In this document: positions 6,880 through 12,750 of the stretch, one piece after another | How the letters are laid out: every line of letters begins with the position of its first letter | Position numbering within the stretch: the stretch's first letter is position 1 | Assembly (NCBI GenBank): GCA_902798605.1 | Contig: CADBXH010000052.1 | Coordinates: 1-15,692 of the forward strand | Direction: 5' to 3' | Source: an uncultured Ruminococcus sp. | GTDB lineage: Bacteria > Bacillota_A > Clostridia > Oscillospirales > Acutalibacteraceae | Length of the DNA stretch: 15,692 nucleotides | Position numbers and translations under genes: made by a program | The notes under the pieces: generated by a model | The model's database searches: none | Told to the model about the DNA's origin: nothing | The model's input: the letters and a program-made list of their open reading frames with translations, nothing else

Positions 6880-7609
6880 ACTTCAATTCTTCCTTGGCGA
6901 ATTTCTTGTAGTTTTCATAGTAGAACTGCGAGCGCAGGGTGATAAGATCCTCGGGAGTAGTTACCTTGATATTAAACCTCTCCCCTTTAAAAATATGAAC
7001 GCTTTCACCGAGCTCGATAAACAGCTCGCTTGATGATATCGGGTTGGTGATCCCGCGCTTTTCGGCTTCATTATGAGCCCAAAGGATCCGCTCCATTGTA
7101 TAACCCTGCGGAGCCTGCGTTATATACATAGTATTCCTATCGTAGCTTTTGCGGCAGGTTTCGCCGTCTGTGCTGTACAAAAGCGAGTCAATGCTCGGCG
7201 TTACGGGAACAGCGGTCTTATGTTTTTTCGTCTCCTCAATGCAATCGGTGATCAGCTTTTCGGAGAGCATCGGTCGCACGCCGTCACAAATCAGAATTAT
7301 ATCCTCGGGATCAGTCGAAAACTTTGATGTTGCCACAACGCCGTTGTGGATAGATGCATAGCCCGTCTCTCCGCCGGGTACGATCGCCCTTACCTTTTTT
7401 ATTCCGAATTCTTTTACAAGGTCGGTCAGATAATCAATCCAGTCCTCCTTGCAGGCAACAACGATCCCGTCAACCAAATAATGTCTTGAAAAATGTTCCA
7501 TCGTATGGACGATTATCGGCTTTCCGCCAACCTCTAAGAACTGCTTTGGCAAATCCGATGACTGCATCCTCGCGCCGATACCACCGGCGAAAAGCATTGC
7601 GGTTATCAT
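6869..7609 (-). CDS. TarI/IspD-like cytidylyltransferase (second, divergent copy)
   Basis: A CTP-dependent nucleotidyltransferase of the IspD/TarI family: FAGGIGARM (7-15), PKQFL (21-25), PGGETGYASI (78-87) and FNIKVTTPEDL (212-222). The normally conserved HDA(A/V)RP reads CDGVRP (108-113), so the usual histidine and alanine are replaced. The two copies in the cassette are clearly different in sequence and probably activate different alcohols. It is TarI-like in its last third. The start is the ATG at 7607-7609, with GGGGAGG (7618-7624) eight bases upstream; a longer reading frame lacks this site. The product is 246 residues with a charged C-terminal tail. It is the first gene of the cassette, directly after the promoter at 7651-7679, and it overlaps the SDR gene. 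Confidence 0.83.
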   Translation of the reverse strand: MITAMLFAGGIGARMQSSDLPKQFLEVGGKPIIVHTMEHFSRHYLVDGIVVACKEDWIDYLTDLVKEFGIKKVRAIVPGGETGYASIHNGVVATSKFSTDPEDIILICDGVRPMLSEKLITDCIEETKKHKTAVPVTPSIDSLLYSTDGETCRKSYDRNTMYITQAPQGYTMERILWAHNEAEKRGITNPISSSELFIELGESVHIFKGERFNIKVTTPEDLITLRSQFYYENYKKFAKEELKYGL

Positions 7610-7650
7610 ATAGTCAACCTCCCCGCGAATGAACATAATTATTCAATTTC

Positions 7651-7679
7651 ACAATACCACCAAACGCGTGTTTTGTCAA
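7651..7679 (-). promoter_or_regulatory. Promoter for cytidylyltransferase-SDR genes
   Basis: A perfect -35 TTGACA (7674-7679) and a -10 TATTGT (7651-7656) with a 17-base spacer lie about 40 bases before the ATG of the second cytidylyltransferase. It is divergent from the promoter of the plus-strand protease gene, 36 bases away. Confidence 0.75.
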
Positions 7680-7715
7680 TTTACATTCTTGTAACGGTTA
7701 AGTAAAGATAATCTC

Positions 7716-7744
7716 TTGCAAAACAGTTTTTATTATGTTAAAAT
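7716..7744 (+). promoter_or_regulatory. Promoter for CPBP protease-tadA
   Basis: The -35 TTGCAA (7716-7721) and -10 TAAAAT (7739-7744) are separated by 17 bases, with a TG one base before the -10. Transcription from about 7751 leaves only four bases before the first ATG (7755) but about 30 before the ATG at 7782, which supports the later start. Confidence 0.75.
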
Positions 7745-7781
7745 AATTTAAAAGATGATATATTTATTGGATGTGATATAT

Positions 7782-8837
7782 ATGTATTATAATATGCCTC
7801 CTCAGACTCCTTACAATCCATATTACGGAAACAGTTTTTATATGGATCCGCAAGAGTACATTAAACAAAACGAGCGCAAAAAGCTCAGGAAGACATCAAA
7901 CGGCATTGGCTTTTATATTATGGCGTACTTCCTAACCATGCAAACCGTCGCCATCGTTATAGCTCTTGTGTTTTCTTCATTGAATCTCGACACATCAAAC
8001 CCTACAGCGGAATATCTTCTTGACATTTTTTTGAGCGTTGTCGCTTCGTTTATACCGGGTCTTATTTATCTCGGCGCTTCTAAATTTAAAATAAGTGAAG
8101 CGTTCAAAAAGACATATGTTCCTATCGGTCTGTTATTATCGCTTGTATTCATAGGTATGGCGTTAGCGATGGTTTCAAACGTTGCGGCACAGATGCTTGA
8201 TGATAACCTATCGATCTTCGGACTTGAAAACTCCGCTTCTATGTCGAACGATCAGGCACTTAATCCGCTCCAGACATTCCTGTATATCTTTGCGGTATCT
8301 GCTGTTCCGGCGTTTGCCGAGGAATTCGCGTTTCGCGGGATAGTTATGGGAAGACTGAGAAAATACGGCAATTGCTTTGCTATAGTAACATCAGCGGTAA
8401 TGTTCGGCGCGATGCACGGCAACACAACTCAAATCGTATTCGCATTCATATTAGGTCTTGTATTCGGATTTGTTGACTGCGTTGCGGATTCGATCATCCC
8501 GTCGATAATCATTCACTTCTTGAACAACTTCTATGCCGTAACCTTTGATGTTCTTAAAACCAACACGAACATCGATGAAAAAACTTACTACATAATCAAT
8601 CTTTCGGTAGTTGTTTTGTTCTGTGTTGCCGGCTTGATATCCTTCTTGTATCTCACCGGCAGAAACAAAAATATTTTTAAGCTCAGCTCAAAGGATAAAT
8701 CCGAAAACGAATACTCTGATTTGATGACATATAAAGAAAAGTTCAAAGCGTTCTTCTTAACTCCCGGAGTTATAATTTCGCTTGTTCTGTTCCTAATAAC
8801 TACGGTCTCATTCTTGATTCCGGGGCTAAATCTCTGA
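7782..8837 (+). CDS. CPBP family intramembrane metalloprotease
   Basis: A polytopic membrane protein of the CPBP (Abi, CAAX protease and bacteriocin-processing) family, which cleaves or binds peptides within the membrane. All three family motifs are present: EEFAFR (180-185), FGAMH (208-212) and HFLNN (245-249), so an active metal site is expected. A tyrosine- and proline-rich cytoplasmic N-terminus of about 40 residues precedes roughly eight hydrophobic segments. The start is set at ATG 7782-7784, because GGATGTG (7769-7775) lies six bases upstream and the promoter leaves almost no leader for the ATG at 7755. The product is 351 residues. The stop codon overlaps the start of tadA (TGATG). The substrate is unknown; bacteriocin immunity is one role reported in the family, and no bacteriocin gene is adjacent. 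Confidence 0.88.
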   Translation: MYYNMPPQTPYNPYYGNSFYMDPQEYIKQNERKKLRKTSNGIGFYIMAYFLTMQTVAIVIALVFSSLNLDTSNPTAEYLLDIFLSVVASFIPGLIYLGASKFKISEAFKKTYVPIGLLLSLVFIGMALAMVSNVAAQMLDDNLSIFGLENSASMSNDQALNPLQTFLYIFAVSAVPAFAEEFAFRGIVMGRLRKYGNCFAIVTSAVMFGAMHGNTTQIVFAFILGLVFGFVDCVADSIIPSIIIHFLNNFYAVTFDVLKTNTNIDEKTYYIINLSVVVLFCVAGLISFLYLTGRNKNIFKLSSKDKSENEYSDLMTYKEKFKAFFLTPGVIISLVLFLITTVSFLIPGLNL

Positions 8838-9277
8838 TGGATAATCGCTATATGATCGAAGCCTTAACAATGGCAAAAGAAGCGTTTGACGACGGCGAAG
8901 TTCCTGTAGGCGCGGTCATTGTTAAGGACGGAAAAATAATCGCCAAGGGCAGAAACCGGCGTGAAAAATCAAAAAACGCTCTGCTTCACGCGGAAATCGA
9001 CGCTATCAACAACGCCTGCAAAGCTCTCGGAGGCTGGAGGCTGTGGAATTGTGAGATTTATGTTACGCTTGAGCCCTGCCCTATGTGTGCGGGAGCAATA
9101 ATAAATGCGCACATTCCAAAGGTGTATTTCGGAGCGTATGATTTCAAGAACGGTTCCTGCGGAACTATAACGAATCTATTTGAAATGCCGTTCAACTTCA
9201 AACCCGAGTACTACGGCGGGATAATGGAAGAAAAATGCGCATCACTATTAAAAGATTTTTTTAAGAACCTAAGATAA
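8837..9277 (+). CDS. tadA: tRNA-specific adenosine deaminase
   Basis: TadA deaminates adenosine 34 to inosine in tRNA-Arg(ACG), allowing it to read CGU, CGC and CGA. The zinc-binding and catalytic motifs are complete: HAE (51-53) and PCPMC (80-84). EVPVGAVIV (21-29) and the 146-residue length fit the family. The ATG shares a base with the TGA of the protease gene, so translation is coupled. In many Firmicutes tadA sits near other housekeeping genes; here its partner is a membrane protease, with no clear functional link. The bidirectional terminator follows six bases after the stop. Confidence 0.95.
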   Translation: MDNRYMIEALTMAKEAFDDGEVPVGAVIVKDGKIIAKGRNRREKSKNALLHAEIDAINNACKALGGWRLWNCEIYVTLEPCPMCAGAIINAHIPKVYFGAYDFKNGSCGTITNLFEMPFNFKPEYYGGIMEEKCASLLKDFFKNLR

Positions 9278-9282
9278 AGCAA

Positions 9283-9316
9283 AAACCGACTCTTTGTAAA
9301 CTACATGAGTCGGTTT
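9283..9316. terminator. Bidirectional terminator between convergent genes
   Basis: AAACCGACTC (9283-9292) and GAGTCGGTTT (9307-9316) form a 10-bp stem with a 14-base loop. On the plus strand it runs on into TTTATTTTATTTG and on the minus strand into TTTTTGCTTT, so it can close both tadA and the minus-strand gene at 9320. Confidence 0.88.
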
Positions 9317-9319
9317 ATT

Positions 9320-9631
9320 TTATTTGTTTGTTTTTCGTCTGCGGTGCATTTTTTCTCCCTTTGGAATACACTTAACCTTGAATAATATAAGATAGCCCGC
9401 GATCAGCGCGAGAAATGTCGTCTGAGTATAAAAAAATATGCCCTGTTCCGGAGTCATATCATATGAATGATTCTTTAAAGTACTGTCGGGTGCAGTTGTG
9501 TACAGCGGTACATAATCCTCGTTTTGGGATATCACAGCATCGGAATCGGGCGCTTCCTCCGCCCCCGCAGACGGTATGAAGCACAAAAGTATCACTGCCG
9601 AAAACAGTGCTGCAATCAGCTTTTTCATCAT
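9320..9631 (-). CDS. Small secreted or membrane-anchored protein, unknown function
   Basis: I do not recognise this 103-residue protein. It has a clear signal peptide (residues 1-24, basic MMKK start, hydrophobic core, cleavage expected after SAGA), then an acidic exposed stretch (25-62), one membrane segment (about 65-84) and a strongly basic tail (KGEKMHRRRKTNK). That layout predicts a type I membrane protein with an extracytoplasmic region of about 40 residues. Two adjacent ATG codons (9626-9631) could both start it; a GGGTGG site lies just upstream. It follows the ProX-like gene by nine bases and is probably co-transcribed, then ends at the bidirectional terminator. There is no visible functional tie between the two genes. 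Confidence 0.7.
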   Translation of the reverse strand: MMKKLIAALFSAVILLCFIPSAGAEEAPDSDAVISQNEDYVPLYTTAPDSTLKNHSYDMTPEQGIFFYTQTTFLALIAGYLILFKVKCIPKGEKMHRRRKTNK

Positions 9632-9640
9632 AATTCCACC

Positions 9641-10183
9641 CTACTCTCCGACAAGCTTAACAACTGACATCGTATGCTTTGTAAACGGAAGAAACACATT
9701 AATAAGATCATCGGTTTTGATCTTCAGGCTCGATGTATTTACACACGGGTGACAACCTATATACTCGTCTTTAAGCAAATCCTCGTCCACTATAAAGCTG
9801 ACATCATTATCGGTATCGTTTTTAAGACCCATAACGCTCACCGCGCCGGGATTGATATCAAGGTACTCGAGCATTTTGTCGGCTGATGCGAACGACAGCC
9901 TTGCCGAACCGATCTGAGAAGACAGCTCCTTAGTCTTGAACGGCTTGTCGGCAGGCATTATCAAAAGATAAAACTTGGTCTTTTGACGGTTGCAAAGGAA
10001 AAGGTTCTTGCACATAACCGCGCCCAAAACCTCGTCTATCGCCTTGCAGTCCTCCATAGTCATAGCGACCTCATGGTCAACTCTGTAGTATTCGATATTA
10101 AGCGAATCAAGGCAGTCATAAACCTTGATCTCTCTATCTTCTCTGCCTGCTGTATCGGCAGGACGTCCTTTAAATAATTCCAT
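9641..10183 (-). CDS. ProX/PrdX-like prolyl-tRNA editing protein (YbaK superfamily)
   Basis: A stand-alone editing domain related to YbaK and to the insertion domain of bacterial ProRS. Members of the ProX group hydrolyse Ala-tRNA(Pro) made in error by ProRS, protecting translation in the cytoplasm. Family features include the catalytic-lysine segment MCKNLFL (57-63), FYLLIMPADK (71-80), and the GxxP-type loop GCHPCVNTSSLKI (143-155). The 180-residue length fits. The ATG has a GAGGT site at normal spacing and a near-consensus promoter about 40 bases further upstream. ProX is often encoded apart from proS, as here. Assignment to the Ala-specific group comes from overall resemblance rather than from a single diagnostic residue. 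Confidence 0.87.
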   Translation of the reverse strand: MELFKGRPADTAGREDREIKVYDCLDSLNIEYYRVDHEVAMTMEDCKAIDEVLGAVMCKNLFLCNRQKTKFYLLIMPADKPFKTKELSSQIGSARLSFASADKMLEYLDINPGAVSVMGLKNDTDNDVSFIVDEDLLKDEYIGCHPCVNTSSLKIKTDDLINVFLPFTKHTMSVVKLVGE

Positions 10184-10223
10184 AAATACCTCAACTTTTT
10201 TGTTTTATTTTTTTATTTTTTTC

Positions 10224-10252
10224 ATTATAATATAAAACAAAAAAATTATCAA
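10224..10252 (-). promoter_or_regulatory. Promoter for the ProX-like gene and its small neighbour
   Basis: The -35 TTGATA (10247-10252) and perfect -10 TATAAT (10224-10229) have a 17-base spacer inside a very A/T-rich stretch. The -35 box lies just past the stop codon of the upstream gene. The long T and A runs here could also weaken read-through from that gene, but no hairpin is present. Confidence 0.75.
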
Positions 10253-10259
10253 TACCGCT

Positions 10260-11414
10260 TTAGTCTTCTTTTTTCAGCTTTTTTACCTTTCTGTATTCTC
10301 CAAAGATAGACTTTGGACGCATGATTAGTCCTTTTATCGGCCGGTAGACTACAAGCGCGGGATACAACACTCTATGTTTATTGACAAAGGGATAATTTTG
10401 TTTAAGCTTTTCTCCCGATAAAAAAACACGGCTGCGAAAATATTTCTTTTTTGACTTATCGCTGACATCGTGATCCATCGCCCTTAAATACTTATTAGTC
10501 TCGGCTGTTTCGGGATCTCCGTATACAGAAGAAAAAATGAAGTGATCAAGAGTTTTTTCTTCTTTTTCCGTCAGAGGAGTGTTTGTAAATACTTTTCTTG
10601 AAAGGGAGCTGACCTTACGCTCAAAATCCGAAAGCTCTAATTTTTCAAGCTCCGCGTCAACATATTCCCTATCAAGCACATCTGCGAATTTATTAAGAAA
10701 AACAAAAGTATCAGCGAGGCTTCTTAATCCCGTTCCTCTGTTGCTGTAGTGCTTGTACATATGAGCGATAAGATAAATATAAAAATCCTCATCGGTCAGC
10801 TTCCGACCGAACTCAGACTCCCGAACGAGCCTATCCTCTATATCCTTGTAATACTCATATAACAGCACGGTCTTTTTTTCATTAAAAAGAGTGCGATGAA
10901 TCTCAAAAACCATAGTCGGCGGTTTTTCATAAACATCCTCGTTATATTCCTCAAAGCGTTCAAAGCTATAACCGCGGCGCTCCATAATCGGTCTGACATC
11001 ATCTATCCTTTTAGGATCACAGAGGATATCGTTGTCCGACATCTCGCGCATAGCGGTTTTTGGGTAATAGTCACCCAATACAATACCCTTTAGCGGAAGA
11101 TACCAAATCCCTGCCTTTTCAAATTCGCTCAAGACAGCATAACGCTCTATCTCAAACAAAGACAGCTTGCGGATAACCTTTTTCTTAGCCTGGTCAAGCT
11201 CACGCGGGAGCTCCATTACCTGCTCCAACGCAAATGCGGCAGCTGCCGCGAGAAAATGCAATGAAGCAAGCCGATACACATTATGCAAATCCATTGCTTT
11301 GCACCTATCTTTGTCCGGCACTTCCCCGTTAAAAGCGCAGCTCAGCAGATAAATCAAATCATCAGCTGTTTTTTTTATTATTTTTTTTACCTCATCGGGA
11401 TTAGTTTTTTTCAT
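10260..11414 (-). CDS. Putative nucleotidyltransferase, NTP_transf_5-like
   Basis: A 384-residue protein of the uncharacterised nucleotidyltransferase group (NTP_transf_5 type). The central segment reads LPLKGIVLGDYYP (106-118) followed by REMSDNDILC (123-132); the two aspartates of DND (127, 129) fit the metal-binding pair of the Pol-beta fold. A second conserved portion follows (EIHRTLF). Its substrate is unknown. Relatives occur in polysaccharide loci and beside HprK-like kinases in some lasso-peptide clusters; a broken HprK-like gene lies 620 bases upstream here. The ATG at 11412-11414 has no recognisable ribosome site, which leaves the start less sure, though the next methionine (M41) would remove part of the protein. 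Promoter at 11459-11487. The C-terminal 60 residues are very basic. Confidence 0.75.
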   Translation of the reverse strand: MKKTNPDEVKKIIKKTADDLIYLLSCAFNGEVPDKDRCKAMDLHNVYRLASLHFLAAAAAFALEQVMELPRELDQAKKKVIRKLSLFEIERYAVLSEFEKAGIWYLPLKGIVLGDYYPKTAMREMSDNDILCDPKRIDDVRPIMERRGYSFERFEEYNEDVYEKPPTMVFEIHRTLFNEKKTVLLYEYYKDIEDRLVRESEFGRKLTDEDFYIYLIAHMYKHYSNRGTGLRSLADTFVFLNKFADVLDREYVDAELEKLELSDFERKVSSLSRKVFTNTPLTEKEEKTLDHFIFSSVYGDPETAETNKYLRAMDHDVSDKSKKKYFRSRVFLSGEKLKQNYPFVNKHRVLYPALVVYRPIKGLIMRPKSIFGEYRKVKKLKKED

Positions 11415-11458
11415 ATTATAATACCATTAAGCTTATTTAGAAGTAAATCAACAAATTC

Positions 11459-11487
11459 AGTATATCATATGATTAGATTATATTCAA
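11459..11487 (-). promoter_or_regulatory. Promoter for the NTP_transf_5-like gene
   Basis: The -35 TTGAAT (11482-11487) and -10 TATACT (11459-11464) have a 17-base spacer and an extended TG one base before the -10. Transcription should begin near 11452, giving a leader of about 37 bases without a visible Shine-Dalgarno site. Confidence 0.65.
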
Positions 11488-11527
11488 CAGATAAAAATGT
11501 TTTATGCATTCAATTATTAAACGATAA

Positions 11528-11592
11528 TTAGCGGGCTGTTCGGATCCCATCGCCTCGCCAAAAATTAACGGCACGCCGAAGCGTGCCGATTT
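11528..11592 (+). repeat. tRNA 3'-end plus terminator fragment, copy A
   Basis: On the plus strand this unit reads like the last 25 bases of a tRNA (T-loop TTCGGAT, T-stem 3' half CCCAT, acceptor 3' strand CGCCTC, G, CCA) followed by the hairpin CGGCACGC-CGAA-GCGTGCCG (11569-11588). The acceptor part is one base short of seven. Nothing upstream forms the rest of a tRNA. It is a diverged direct copy of the unit at 11707-11772. Confidence 0.8.
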
Positions 11593-11682
11593 AGACGGTA
11601 TACGTTTCAATAATGTGCTATGTTCCTGCTCGTTTTATGCGGCGTGTATAATGTGATATTGCGTGTATATCTCGGCGCCCTA

Positions 11683-11705
11683 AAAACTTCACACTGTGAA
11701 GTTTT
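11683..11705. repeat. Perfect 11-bp inverted repeat
   Basis: AAAACTTCACA and TGTGAAGTTTT are perfect inverted copies around a single C (11694). It lies directly before the second tRNA-end fragment. As RNA it would form a hairpin followed by TTTTCTT on the plus strand, so it may be a terminator or a protein-binding site; no plus-strand gene precedes it. Confidence 0.6.
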
Positions 11706-11706
11706 C

Positions 11707-11772
11707 TTAACGGGCTGTTCGAATCCCACCGCCCCCGCCAAAAATTAACGGCACGCCGAAGCGTGCCGATTT
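11707..11772 (+). repeat. tRNA 3'-end plus terminator fragment, copy B
   Basis: The plus strand shows T-loop TTCGAAT, T-stem 3' half CCCAC, a full 7-base acceptor strand CGCCCCC, discriminator G and CCA (ending 11740), then the same hairpin as copy A. A discriminator G suits tRNA-Ser. The 5' part of the tRNA is absent. The hairpin is shared with the minus-strand tRNA-Ser, for which it serves as terminator. Confidence 0.85.
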
Positions 11773-11797
11773 TTGGCGGAGACGGTGGGATTCGAAC
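11717..11797. repeat. Long inverted repeat formed by tRNA-Ser 3' end and copy B
   Basis: The arm 11717-11756 (plus strand) matches the reverse complement of 11761-11797 with a few mismatches and a 3-base offset, around the CGAA loop. The arm covers the T-loop, T-stem, acceptor and CCA of the tRNA plus the terminator stem. A transcript running past the terminator could pair the tRNA 3' end with its inverted copy. Confidence 0.8.
11749..11768 (-). terminator. Terminator of tRNA-Ser
   Basis: On the minus strand CGGCACGC-TTCG-GCGTGCCG forms an 8-bp GC-rich stem capped by a UUCG tetraloop. It starts six bases after the encoded CCA and is followed by TTAATTTTT. Confidence 0.88.
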
Positions 11798-11862
11798 CCA
11801 CGGTGCCCGGAGGCACAACTGATTTCGAGTCAGTCCCGTTATGACCACTTCGATACGTCTCC
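11774..11862 (-). tRNA. tRNA-Ser(CGA)
   Basis: The 89-base gene folds into a class II cloverleaf: acceptor GGAGACG/CGTCTCC (seven pairs), a short D-stem with GTGGT loop, anticodon stem ACTGA/TCAGT, loop CTCGAAA with anticodon CGA (11825-11827), long variable arm GTGCC-TCC-GGCAC, and T-arm GTGGG-TTCGAAT-CCCAC. Discriminator G and CCA are encoded. The long variable arm, discriminator G and anticodon agree on serine; it reads UCG. It has its own promoter (11976-12004) and terminator, and shares its 3' end with the inverted fragment beside it. Confidence 0.95.
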
Positions 11863-11975
11863 GTATATAAAGCACTCACATATCGCAAGTGCCTTTTTGT
11901 AAATTTAATTCTAAAAAAGAATTATAGTGCTATGAACTAAAAAATTCATATATTCACAGCGGATTTACTTGGGCT

Positions 11976-12004
11976 ATTATAACACATAAATTTCAATTAC
12001 GCAA
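11976..12004 (-). promoter_or_regulatory. Promoter for tRNA-Ser
   Basis: The -35 TTGCGT (11999-12004) and perfect -10 TATAAT (11976-11981) have a 17-base spacer, with TG one base before the -10. Transcription should start about 105 bases before the mature tRNA. The 5' leader is A/T-rich and holds a small AATTCT/AGAATT hairpin (11907-11923) and a weak 5-bp hairpin (11872-11892). Confidence 0.75.
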
Positions 12005-12033
12005 GTTATAAGAGAAAATTTTTTCTAATTGAG

Positions 12034-12701
12034 TCAGGAATTGCCTATAATGCCTTCAAAAGCCGTATACGCAGCAGCAATATCCATATTGCAGCTCAGC
12101 ACATAAAACCTTGTAAGCGATAAAATCCGCTCGATATTTGTCAGCATTTTTTCTGCCGTCTCGCGGTTGACCATCCGTGCGGTCTGGAAGTAGAGCTTTT
12201 GGATTATCTCTTTATTTTCAGGCACGCGGACAGAGTTCTCCTCTCCCCGCTCGACAAAGATTATCGCCTTTAGCGGATAGCTTTCATTCAGCGCGATACC
12301 GCTGCCGCCGTCAAAGGGCGTGCCGAAAGCGCGTTCATTATGTGGACTTTATCGCCGAAAGCCTTTAGCCAAAGCCTTGTGTGCGTGGACTTCCCCACTC
12401 CCGAATCTCCCGAGAAAAGGTACGCTCCGTCGTCGTAGATAAGCGCCGAAGAATGGATGAGCATCGTGCCGTAGTTTATCGCCGCGCGGTTAAAGATCCC
12501 GCTCAGAGCAAAATTTTCCATTTGCTCAACGGTAACGCCCTCCGCAGCTTTTGACATAAGCTGATCAAGATATTTGTCGGAAACCTTCAGCTCAAAATCC
12601 GCCTCGCGGCTTCCGTAATACAAAAACGGCTTTGCAAGCTCGAGCGTATTATTATATTTTGGGTTCATTTCAACGATCAAATCCGCGATTTTGTACTTCA
12701 A
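12034..12701 (-). pseudogene. HprK-like serine kinase, broken by an internal deletion
   Basis: The first frame (TTG start at 12699-12701, with GGAGGG upstream) encodes an HprK-like nucleotide-binding domain with the P-loop GDSGVGKST (98-106) and THTRLWLKAFGDKVHIMN (up to residue 123, codon 12333-12335). In the family this is followed by the catalytic DD and about 15 more residues before a GTP(W/F) segment. Here the sequence jumps directly to codons for FGTPFDGGSG in another frame (from 12327) and runs on to ALNESYPLKAIIFVERGE and the normal C-terminus, stopping at 12034. The first frame ends at 12288. Roughly 50 bases appear missing, an estimate from remembered family layout, and the catalytic acids go with them. 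So this is very likely a decayed gene rather than a single-base error. Such kinases occur as HPr-type or peptide kinases; in lasso-peptide clusters they phosphorylate the product. Confidence 0.82.
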
Positions 12702-12719
12702 AACGCCCTCCGAAAATTA

Positions 12720-12742
12720 CAGGCTCACAAAACGTGAGCCTG
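12720..12742. terminator. Hairpin terminator between LRR-dockerin and HprK-like genes
   Basis: CAGGCTCAC (12720-12728) and GTGAGCCTG (12734-12742) form a 9-bp stem with a 5-base loop. The plus strand continues with TTTTTTG, a good terminator tail, although no plus-strand gene is seen. On the minus strand, the direction of the genes, only TAATTTTC follows, so termination there is weaker. Confidence 0.65.
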
Positions 12743-12750
12743 TTTTTTGA

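Larger units (their letters stand above)
11415..11773. other. Intergenic stretch with tRNA-end repeats
   Basis: This stretch between the NTP_transf_5 gene and tRNA-Ser holds no convincing protein gene. It contains one promoter (11459-11487), two tRNA-3'-end-plus-terminator fragments in direct orientation (11528-11592 and 11707-11772), and a perfect inverted repeat between them (11683-11705). The segment 11593-11682 shows nothing further that I can name. Confidence 0.7.

Noticed and set aside
7755..7781. The earlier ATG for the CPBP protease
   Set aside because: The predicted transcript would start about four bases before it, and no ribosome site fits, whereas ATG 7782 has GGATGTG at six bases.
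7782..8837. Bacteriocin immunity function for the CPBP protein
   Set aside because: The family includes such proteins, but no bacteriocin or transporter gene is adjacent and the partner gene is tadA, so no specific role is claimed.
11528..11772. Classical att direct repeats flanking an integrated element
   Set aside because: The two copies are in inverted orientation to the intact tRNA, only ~115 bases lie between them, and no integrase or phage gene is in the window. An old scar remains possible and is listed as a finding.
11528..11797. CRISPR array
   Set aside because: Only two long, imperfect tRNA-derived units are present, with no regular spacing and no cas genes.
11618..11875. An 85-codon open frame on the minus strand
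   Set aside because: It runs through tRNA-Ser and its terminator and encodes low-complexity translation of the tRNA, so it is not a protein gene.
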